Source: Flavonifractor sp. An82 (lineage in GTDB: Bacteria > Bacillota > Clostridia > Oscillospirales > Oscillospiraceae). From it: a stretch of DNA of 32,184 bases. Shown piece after piece: positions 14,059 through 20,177 of this stretch. Made by a program: the position numbers and the translations under genes. The stretch covers positions 1 through 32,184 of the forward strand of contig NZ_NFHG01000025.1 of the NCBI RefSeq assembly GCF_002159265.1, read 5' to 3'. How positions within the stretch are numbered: position 1 is the first letter of the stretch; each line of letters starts with the position of its first letter. The notes below the pieces were generated by a model that saw nothing but the letters and a program-made list of their open reading frames with translations, was not told the origin of the DNA and made no database searches.

Positions 14059-15171
14059 ATGAAAGAACTGCACACCTGCGAGTTCTGCGGCGCCGCTCTG
14101 CCAACCGAGCAGCTGTACCACTTCGACGGCCAGGACCTGTGCGCCCAATGTCTGGACAACCATACCCTGTTCTGCCGCCACTGCGGGGAGCGGATCTGGG
14201 AGAGCGACAACGCGGGTACATCCGATATGCCCCTGTGCCAGAACTGTTTTGACGACCACTACACCAACTGCTGCCGCTGCGGCTCTCTCATCCGGGAGAG
14301 TTCTGCCTACTATGAGGAGGGGGACGAATATGACGAGCGGCCCTACTGCCTGGACTGCTTCCATACCCTGTCCCGGGACAAGCCCATCCATGACTATTAC
14401 TACAAACCGGAGCCTATCTTCCAGGGAGAAGGGCCCCGGTTTTTCGGTGTGGAGCTGGAGCTGGATCAGGGCGGCGAGGAGGCGGACAATGCCCGGGATC
14501 TGCTGGATATCGCCAATGCCAACCATCCACTGATGTACATCAAGCACGATGGCTCCCTGGACGACGGCCTGGAGCTGGTGACCCACCCCCTGTCCCTGGA
14601 CTGGCAGCTCCACACCATGCCCTGGGATATGATCTGTAAGAAAGCCCTGGCTCTGGGCTACCGCAGCCATCGGGCAAACACCTGCGGCCTCCACATTCAT
14701 GTAAGCCGCACTGCTTTCGGGATTACCCAGCAGGAGCAGGACCAGGCCATTGCCCGGGTGCTCTACTTCTTCGAGAAGCACTGGGAGGAGCTGCTGAAAT
14801 TCAGCCGCCGCACCCAGCGGCAGCTGGAGCGCTGGGCAGCCCGTTATGGCTACAAGGAGCACCCCATGGACATTCTGGACTTCGCCAAGAAGGGCTACCA
14901 CGGGGGACGGTACACCTGTGTCAATCTGCAAAACCCGGATACGGTGGAGTTTCGGATGTTCCGGGGCACCCTGAAAACTAACACCATTCTGGCTACGCTG
15001 CAGCTGGTGGACCAGGTCTGCAGCTGTGCGGTCTGCCTCAACGATGTGGAGCTGAAAAGCCTGGCCTGGACCTCCTTTGTGTCCGGATGCCGCCAGCCGG
15101 AGCTCATCCAGTATCTGAAGGAACGGCGGCTCTATGTGAATGAGCCGGTAGAAAGCGAGGAGGAAGCCTGA
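14059..15171 (+). CDS. Amidoligase (COOH-NH2 ligase, glutamine synthetase-like fold) with three N-terminal zinc-binding units
   Basis: 370 residues, ATG at 14059 after AAAGGAGG. Residues 7-100 hold three CxxC...CxxC units (Cys 7/10/28/31; 39/42/60/63; 72/74 region with 97/100), like LIM or treble-clef zinc fingers. Residues ~127-340 carry the Amidoligase_2 motifs: FFGVELELD (128-136), IKHDGSLDDGLELVTHPL (161-178), CGLHIHV (209-215) and TVEFRMFRGT (295-304), which supply acidic and histidine ligands for Mg-ATP. The family (described by Iyer and colleagues) is predicted to join a carboxylate to an amine by an acyl-phosphate route. The downstream amidotransferase starts within its stop codon. 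The substrate is unknown; the zinc fingers may recruit a protein or nucleic acid. The family call is firm. Confidence 0.88.
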   Translation: MKELHTCEFCGAALPTEQLYHFDGQDLCAQCLDNHTLFCRHCGERIWESDNAGTSDMPLCQNCFDDHYTNCCRCGSLIRESSAYYEEGDEYDERPYCLDCFHTLSRDKPIHDYYYKPEPIFQGEGPRFFGVELELDQGGEEADNARDLLDIANANHPLMYIKHDGSLDDGLELVTHPLSLDWQLHTMPWDMICKKALALGYRSHRANTCGLHIHVSRTAFGITQQEQDQAIARVLYFFEKHWEELLKFSRRTQRQLERWAARYGYKEHPMDILDFAKKGYHGGRYTCVNLQNPDTVEFRMFRGTLKTNTILATLQLVDQVCSCAVCLNDVELKSLAWTSFVSGCRQPELIQYLKERRLYVNEPVESEEEA

Positions 15172-16088
15172 TGTGCTGTTTGTTTGGAATCATGGACAAC
15201 AACGGAAATCTCACCGGTAAACAGAAGACCAAACTTATCCGGGCACTGGCAGCGGAGAGCGAGGCCCGGGGGACGGATGCCGCCGGTATCGCCTACAACA
15301 GCGGCGGCAGACTCCAGATCTGCAAGGGTCCCGGCCCCGCTCGCAAACACCGCTTCTTCGTGCCGGGGGACGCCAGGGTGGTGATGGGACATACCCGAAT
15401 GACCACTCAGGGGGATGCGAAATATCCCCAGAACAACCACCCCTTTGCGGGAAAGGTGGGCAGGCTGCACTTTGCCCTGGCCCATAACGGAGTTCTGTAC
15501 AACGACAGGAGCCTCCGCAACAGCAGAAAGCTGCCCCAGACCCGCATCCAGACGGACAGCTATGTGGCGGTGCAGCTGCTGGAACAACAGGGAGCCCTCA
15601 CATCGGACAGCCTGAGCGAGATGGCTGAGACGGTGGAGGGCTCCTTTGTGTTTACAGTGCTGGACCATAAGGACCGGCTGTATCTGGTGAAAGGGGACAA
15701 CCCACTGACCATCTGGCATTATCCCCGGCCGGGACTGTACGTCTACGCCTCCACTCTGGCCATCCTGCGGCAGGCGGTGAACCGCACCTGGCTGGCCGGG
15801 GAACCGTTCCGGGAGGTGCCGGTTTCGGACGGAGAGATCCTGAGATGGGACAAGCATGGCCTGACCACGGCTGGGCACTTTGCGATAACCTATCCCATCT
15901 ATCGCCCATGGCATCCCTGTACCCGCTCGTATCAGCCGGACCGGAGCTATCTGCATACCTTGAAGAACATCGCCTCTGCTCTGGGCTATACGCCGGAGGA
16001 CATCGACGAGCTGCTGGAGGCGGGGTATTCCACCGATGAGATCGAGGATGAGCTGTACGGGATCTCCAGCTGGCAGGGGTATCGTTAG
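15171..16088 (+). CDS. Class II (Ntn-type) glutamine amidotransferase
   Basis: 305 residues; the ATG shares a base with the amidoligase stop (TGATG). The mature protein would start at Cys2 (M-C-C-L-F-G-I), the nucleophile of class II amidotransferases. Other family residues are RGTDAAGI (33-40), HTRMTTQG (74-81), NNHPF (88-92) and AHNGVLYN (104-111), matching the glutamine site and oxyanion Asn-Gly of PurF/GlmS-type domains. There is no synthetase or isomerase domain; after about residue 230 come only a short helical segment (LGYTPEDIDELLEAGYSTDE). It probably hydrolyses glutamine to supply ammonia to the coupled amidoligase, or removes or transfers gamma-glutamyl groups. It is the last gene of the cassette, and a large hairpin follows. 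Confidence 0.9.
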   Translation: MCCLFGIMDNNGNLTGKQKTKLIRALAAESEARGTDAAGIAYNSGGRLQICKGPGPARKHRFFVPGDARVVMGHTRMTTQGDAKYPQNNHPFAGKVGRLHFALAHNGVLYNDRSLRNSRKLPQTRIQTDSYVAVQLLEQQGALTSDSLSEMAETVEGSFVFTVLDHKDRLYLVKGDNPLTIWHYPRPGLYVYASTLAILRQAVNRTWLAGEPFREVPVSDGEILRWDKHGLTTAGHFAITYPIYRPWHPCTRSYQPDRSYLHTLKNIASALGYTPEDIDELLEAGYSTDEIEDELYGISSWQGYR

Positions 16089-16102
16089 GGTATACCCCAG
16101 TG

Positions 16103-16191
16103 AGACAGTAAAAAAGATTCCCAATAGGGTCGGTTTCGGACATTTGAGACGTCTCATTTGTCCGACCCGCCCTATTGGGACTCGTTCTGTC
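16103..16191. repeat. Large 89-base imperfect hairpin at the end of the amidoligase cassette
   Basis: Both arms run from GACAG to CTGTC. The best-paired parts are CCCAATAGGG (16120s) with CCCTATTGGG (16170s), TCGGACA with TGTCCGA, and the exact 12-base palindrome TGAGACGTCTCA at the tip. It lies between convergent genes and overlaps the stop codon of the nucleotidyltransferase gene. It is longer than an ordinary terminator and lacks a clear T-run; it may be a bidirectional terminator, a REP/attC-like recombination site or an element boundary. Confidence 0.7.
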
Positions 16192-16846
16192 AGATCAGCT
16201 TTGCCAGTAGCCCTTCAAAGAGAGGCAGGTAGCAGGTTTGAATCCGCCGGAAAATCTGGTCGGCGGTGTTCTCATCGTAAATATGGGAAGTCATATTGCG
16301 GTCGTTGAGCAGGCCGATCCATCCGTCGCTGTCGGAGATCAGACCGTCCGCAAAGGCCTGCCGCATCACTGCCTTGGGGCTGTTCAGTTCCACATGGCCC
16401 TGGTCCAGCAGCCACTCTCTGGTAGTCTTCCAGGCCAGCTCACAGGTGAACTCAAACCGCTGGATGATACCGTCCCGGGCCAGCTGCGGATCGGAGGCGG
16501 ATTCGTATCCCGCAAGGCCCTCCTTCAGACGAAGCAGGGCGCTCTCAAAATTCTCCCGTTTGATCGTAAACTTGTCCATCAGGATCACTCCGTCCTTTTT
16601 CATGTTATCCAACAGCGCCTGGGATGTGTGGTCGTCCACAAACACCACATCGATCTTATGGAGGCTGGGAAGGTCGTCCACCGCATTCAGCAGTTGAGGC
16701 TGACAGGCAGCCGGGACCCCCCAGAGGGCAAAGTCGTAGTCACTGTCCGGGCGGAAATTCCCTCTGGCCCGGGAGCCAAACAGGCACAGCCGCTGGGCAT
16801 GATAGCGCTCCGCTACCGCTTTCATCTCTTCGATCAGGCGATCCAT
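16190..16846 (-). CDS. Single-chain MNT nucleotidyltransferase fused to a HEPN/HI0074-type domain
   Basis: 218 residues, ATG at 16846 after GGAGGG. Residues 1-90 are a minimal nucleotidyltransferase: LFGSRARG (22-29), then the metal-binding DSD (34-36) and a third aspartate in KIDVVFVDD (about 66). Residues ~95-218 are an all-helical HI0074-like (substrate-binding) domain ending with R-N-M-T-S-H-I-Y (183-190), an Rx4HxY motif. In MntA/HepT systems the HEPN toxin has this motif and the MNT antitoxin adds AMP to its tyrosine; those are two proteins, here one chain. It lies on the opposite strand to its neighbours, with its own promoter. A toxin-antitoxin role is inferred; a housekeeping nucleotidyltransferase is possible. 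Confidence 0.82.
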   Translation of the reverse strand: MDRLIEEMKAVAERYHAQRLCLFGSRARGNFRPDSDYDFALWGVPAACQPQLLNAVDDLPSLHKIDVVFVDDHTSQALLDNMKKDGVILMDKFTIKRENFESALLRLKEGLAGYESASDPQLARDGIIQRFEFTCELAWKTTREWLLDQGHVELNSPKAVMRQAFADGLISDSDGWIGLLNDRNMTSHIYDENTADQIFRRIQTCYLPLFEGLLAKLI

Positions 16847-16877
16847 CCGGCTCCCTCCTCTGCGTTTGTGCTCCTCT

Positions 16878-16906
16878 ATCTTAGCACAGAGAAGCGCACA
16901 CAACAA
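16878..16906 (-). promoter_or_regulatory. Promoter of the MNT-HEPN gene with a dyad
   Basis: Minus strand TTGTTG (16901-16906), 17 bases, TAAGAT (16878-16883). The dyad TGTGCT...AGCACA (about 16866-16888) overlaps the -10 and could be an operator for autoregulation. Confidence 0.5.
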
Positions 16907-16967
16907 TACAAGAAAAGTATACCACAGAATAAAACAGAAATCATGTTGAAGGGAGAACGATCCCGCA

Positions 16968-17567
16968 ATGAAAATCGGATATATCAGGGTAAGCACCCAG
17001 GAGCAAAACACCTTGCGTCAGGAGGTGCTGATGGAGGCACTGGGTGTGGACCAAATCTATATTGATAAAATGAGCGGCAAAAACGCTGAGCGGCCCCAGC
17101 TGAAAGAGATGATGTCCTACGTCCGCCGGGGAGATACCGTCATCGTGGAGTCCATCAGCCGCTTCGCCCGCAACACGAAAGACCTGCTGGAACTGGTGGA
17201 GCAACTGGCCGCCAAGGAGGTGGTCTTCATCTCCCAGAAGGAGGCCATCGACACCGCCACCCCCACCGGGAAATTCATGCTCACTGTGTTTGGCGCGGTG
17301 GCCGAGCTGGAGCGGGCGTACCTCCTCCAGCGTCAGCGGGAGGGGATCGATATCGCCAAGACCCAGGGGAAATACAAGGGACGAAAGCCGATACAACCGG
17401 ACGATTTGGATGCTGTGATCGACCAATGGCGCGCTGGCCACATCACAGCCGTGCAGGCGATGAAGAAGCTCGGGATGAGCAAGGCGACCTTCTACCGGCG
17501 CATAAAGTGCATTGTTCCGAAAAAGAAATCCGGGAAATCCGGGAAAAATCCCGGATTTCCCGGATAG
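16968..17567 (+). CDS. Small serine recombinase (resolvase/invertase family)
   Basis: 199 residues, ATG at 16968. The catalytic domain shows YIRVSTQEQN with the active-site serine at residue 9, RGDTVIVESISRFARNTKDL (the S-R-F/L-AR motif), and FMLTVFGAVAELERAYLLQR (the E-R helix). A C-terminal helix-turn-helix follows: AVQAMKKLGMSKATFYRRIK. The length and order fit Tn3/Tn552-type resolvases and DNA invertases. The last 14 residues (KKSGKSGKNPGFPG) are encoded by a perfect hairpin and are not part of the family. It is encoded alone, without a transposase nearby; it could resolve dimers of the element or invert a segment. Codon use is GC-rich, unlike the AT-rich gene downstream on the other strand. 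Confidence 0.92.
   Translation: MKIGYIRVSTQEQNTLRQEVLMEALGVDQIYIDKMSGKNAERPQLKEMMSYVRRGDTVIVESISRFARNTKDLLELVEQLAAKEVVFISQKEAIDTATPTGKFMLTVFGAVAELERAYLLQRQREGIDIAKTQGKYKGRKPIQPDDLDAVIDQWRAGHITAVQAMKKLGMSKATFYRRIKCIVPKKKSGKSGKNPGFPG
17528..17565. terminator. Perfect 17-bp hairpin inside the resolvase tail, likely bidirectional terminator
   Basis: ATCCGGGAAATCCGGGA (17528-17544), loop AAAA, and its exact complement (17549-17565). Each arm is itself a tandem repeat of ATCCGGGAA. On the minus strand the stem is followed by TTCTTTTTC, suiting a terminator for the gene at 17569. On the plus strand it covers the last codons and stop of the resolvase. Confidence 0.7.
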
Positions 17568-17568
17568 T

Positions 17569-19455
17569 TTACTTGATTTCGCGCTGCAAAATAACTTCCA
17601 ATCCGGATTTGAGTTTCTCTGCAAGTTCTTCCCGCAGCAATGATAACGCCAGATATTCTACGATGCAAGGGCGCAGATAATTTCGCATATCTTGATTGCT
17701 GACATCAGGAAGTTTATCTGGCAAACCGGAGTTTGCAATATGCATTGCCGGATTCTCTCGGTGAAGCAGATCGTCTTCACCCAGAGAACGCTTTTCTGAG
17801 AGTGTGCTCATTTCGCGCAGTGTTTCCAAATACAGGGCCTCACGCGATTGGACCTCTGCCTCTTGTTCGGCGGCTTTGCGTAGGATATTTCTTTTCAACC
17901 TCCTCTTTTCTTTTGCAAGAAAACTTTGATGCGTCATAAGCCAGTCTCGTATCTGCAAATGGATCTCAACGCGGCCTTTGCTGTCATACTCTTCTCTCTG
18001 TGGCCCAAACCAGGGATATGACTTCAAGATTGCTGGGTCGAAATGCACCTGCTTGTCTGTATATAAGCACACAGCTTGGTAGGCTTTCATCACAGGTAAT
18101 TTTAAAAATTCTGGATCCTGAATCCGATCCAATGGATAGTTTGTCAGTATTAGGAAGAGTTCCCGTTGTAGATTACGGGATTTTCTATCAGTAGGGACTA
18201 CACTCTGCAGTGCAGTAAGAAGGTCACAATAATAATTAAGGTTTTGCTCCCCAAAATTTAGCTGTGAAAGATCAAATTCGCAGACACGCTGATCCCATTT
18301 TGTGTCTGCAAGTAGATGTCGCCCTTTGGTCAGATAGAGAAACCATACGAGTGCAGAAATTTGGTACCTTGCGCCCTTTCGCTTATCAATAGCAGATAAT
18401 TTTTGAAAGAGAAGAGTAGCGATCTCACAAGTATGTTCAAAGTCTTCTGTATCTGCATGATCTGAGGACTTGAGAGACTCTTTTAACTGATTTTTGATAA
18501 AAAGCGGTAGCGGCCGGGAGTGTGCGGGTCGACTTTCAGCTTTGTCAAAGTCAAATCCCTGATGTAAAAGGTGTTTGATCTCAGCCTTCAGTTTGACCAG
18601 TTGGTTCAAGCGATTATTCGAAAGGAAAGCTTTTTTTAAAGCTTCTTTTGCTTGAAGCATCTCTTGATATCGCTGCCAGATCGTTTCGTTGATAGCAGGA
18701 TAATATTTCGGTGCTCTGCTTGTGATGTGAGGCCACCGATGCTCGGCAGTGCAATAAGCGGGGATCCAGAGATATATGGCGGATTCATACTGGATATCAG
18801 TAAGTGGCTCTTCCGTAAACTGGTTCAATACGGTCCTGGCATCCTTGCCAAAGAGATAGTGCCTTTCCTCTTCGTCGCGCCAAAATATTTCTTTGACAGT
18901 TTTGTGCTCATCGCTACATTGGTTGACTAAATTTACAACCAACGCTAATGCCCATTTGAGCGGGATATCAGGATATATATTCCGAATAGAATACCATGCC
19001 CTAGTAACATAATCTATATTCCTAAATATTTTAGGATCCGTTATGACATTCATCTCGCGCAATATCTTTTCTGTTTCCGAATAGCAATATCTATCAGAAA
19101 AATATTCTCTGCGTTTTGTATTGGCGTAACATTCCATATTGTGATAGGCCAAATTATTTTCTGATGTAACAAGGCGCTCCCTGTCATCAGTATAAAGGAT
19201 CCCGTCTTCACTCAAGAAAGTGAAATATATATCAAGCCGCTCCTCAAACGAGGCGTTTGTATAGTCTCTCAACCATCTCTCAAAAGAAAGTAATTTATCA
19301 CATAACGGAGCTTTCTGCTTGATTCGTTTGGGAAAATCACTGATCAGATCATAGACTTCTTGGTATCGAGGATCCGTTTGAAGAATTGGCGTATTATTCA
19401 GCATCGTCTGTGCCCTGGCCGACGGTGTTAGTCTCCTCATTGCCATAAAACCCAT
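17569..19455 (-). CDS. Unrecognised 628-residue protein, AT-rich orphan gene
   Basis: The frame is open from 19497; AAGG lies before the ATG at 19455 (MGFMAMRRL), which is the preferred start, with 19446 and 19440 as alternatives. I do not recognise a family. The protein is soluble, without signal peptide or membrane helices, and largely helical. It has aromatic-rich blocks (WALALVVNLVNQC, ESAIYLWIPAYCTAEHRWPH, ARYQISALVWFLYLTKGRHL, YPWFGPQREE) and a charged, probably coiled-coil region at ~500-560 (FLAKEKRRLKRNILRKAAEQ). No P-loop or nuclease motif is evident. Base composition is clearly more AT-rich than its neighbours, which suggests separate acquisition. It stands alone between two recombinase genes, a position typical of cargo such as defence genes; that is only a guess. 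Confidence 0.75.
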   Translation of the reverse strand: MGFMAMRRLTPSARAQTMLNNTPILQTDPRYQEVYDLISDFPKRIKQKAPLCDKLLSFERWLRDYTNASFEERLDIYFTFLSEDGILYTDDRERLVTSENNLAYHNMECYANTKRREYFSDRYCYSETEKILREMNVITDPKIFRNIDYVTRAWYSIRNIYPDIPLKWALALVVNLVNQCSDEHKTVKEIFWRDEEERHYLFGKDARTVLNQFTEEPLTDIQYESAIYLWIPAYCTAEHRWPHITSRAPKYYPAINETIWQRYQEMLQAKEALKKAFLSNNRLNQLVKLKAEIKHLLHQGFDFDKAESRPAHSRPLPLFIKNQLKESLKSSDHADTEDFEHTCEIATLLFQKLSAIDKRKGARYQISALVWFLYLTKGRHLLADTKWDQRVCEFDLSQLNFGEQNLNYYCDLLTALQSVVPTDRKSRNLQRELFLILTNYPLDRIQDPEFLKLPVMKAYQAVCLYTDKQVHFDPAILKSYPWFGPQREEYDSKGRVEIHLQIRDWLMTHQSFLAKEKRRLKRNILRKAAEQEAEVQSREALYLETLREMSTLSEKRSLGEDDLLHRENPAMHIANSGLPDKLPDVSNQDMRNYLRPCIVEYLALSLLREELAEKLKSGLEVILQREIK

Positions 19456-19497
19456 CCTAACCTTTGCTGCACATATAGAGGTCGTCAGAATATGCAA

Positions 19498-19823
19498 CTA
19501 TAAATAATAAAAAACGATCATACAGGAAAAATATTTCGGTACAGAAAAAATGTTTCGGTTTTACCGTCTCCTATTTGCAAATGCGCCATTAAGAGCCGAT
19601 TTATGTACGATATAGACAAACCAAGTAGAGAGGACTGTCATAATGTTCCAATAAATCCCAAGCGCAAAACAAGCCACGATAAAGAGTTTAAAGGTGCAAA
19701 AAATGGAACTATATAAAGAAAAATGAAACAATTTTTGATTTTATATTCCCGTATTTGCAGATTCGAGAATTAGGGGGACATTCGGTACAATGGAGGCAGA
19801 CCAAACGGAAAGGAGCAGATACC
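19498..19823. other. AT-rich intergenic region with iteron-like repeats
   Basis: No gene was found in these 326 bases. They contain a tandem pair GAAAAATATTTCGGT (19526-19540) and GAAAAAATGTTTCGGT (19544-19559), a repeat TATTTGCAAAT/TATTTGCAGAT (19572-19582, 19752-19762), and TTCGGTACA twice (19535-19543, 19781-19789). The region separates divergent genes and precedes a putative helicase operon, so it may hold promoters and a replication or recombination site. Confidence 0.5.
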
Positions 19824-20177
19824 ATGTTCGAAGGTTTTACGACCGAGAAGCAAACCACTATGTCCCCCAGCCTGGGCATAAAAGCAGTGAGGCCCTACAT
19901 CGAGTGGGGGACGTCCCAAAAGTCCAAGCAGCGGAAAAAAACCAAAAAGAAGGCCAAGAAGGGAGGGAAGGCACCGAAGCACGCTGAAATCAATCGGGAA
20001 CTGATCCCCCACTTTTACCAAGCTATCGCTGTGATGGACCGTACCAATCAGAGGCTGTGCGAGCTGCTGGAGCGGTCCTTGGAATCCACAGAGGACAACA
20101 GAAGGGGTGTCTGGATGAATGGCAAACTTTATTGGATCCGCCGCAACCTTCTCTCGGACTGGGAGGTGGTTTTGTGA
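19824..20177 (+). CDS. Small basic protein of unknown function, first gene of the recombinase operon
   Basis: 117 residues, ATG at 19824 with AAGGAG ten bases upstream. The middle (QKSKQRKKTKKKAKKGGKAP) is strongly positive and probably disordered. The C-terminal half is helical (INRELIPHFYQAIAVMDRTN, QRLCELLERSLES) and ends with RGVWMNGKLYWIRRNLLSDW. Such a shape suits a nucleic-acid-binding partner. The stop overlaps the GTG start of the ATPase gene by four bases, so the two are coupled. I cannot place it in a family. In SCC elements a small single-strand DNA binding protein is encoded beside the helicase, and this gene could play that part, but sequence support is lacking. Confidence 0.75.
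   Translation: MFEGFTTEKQTTMSPSLGIKAVRPYIEWGTSQKSKQRKKTKKKAKKGGKAPKHAEINRELIPHFYQAIAVMDRTNQRLCELLERSLESTEDNRRGVWMNGKLYWIRRNLLSDWEVVL

Noticed and set aside
13987-16157. Two minus-strand frames of 314 and 341 codons opposite the amidoligase and amidotransferase
   Set aside because: Their composition follows from the plus-strand genes, which have catalytic motifs, ribosome binding sites and coupled starts.
16103-16191. Integron attC site
   Set aside because: The core sites expected at the arms (GTTRRRY and RYYYAAC) are not present and no integron integrase is in the window, so only a generic hairpin is claimed.
16238-17065. A plus-strand frame of 275 codons opposite the MNT-HEPN gene
   Set aside because: The minus-strand protein has all nucleotidyltransferase and HEPN residues; the other frame has none.
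20057-20173. ATG at 20057 as start of the DUF927-like ATPase
   Set aside because: It would overlap the upstream gene by 120 bases; the GTG at 20174 has a ribosome binding site and a four-base overlap typical of coupled genes.
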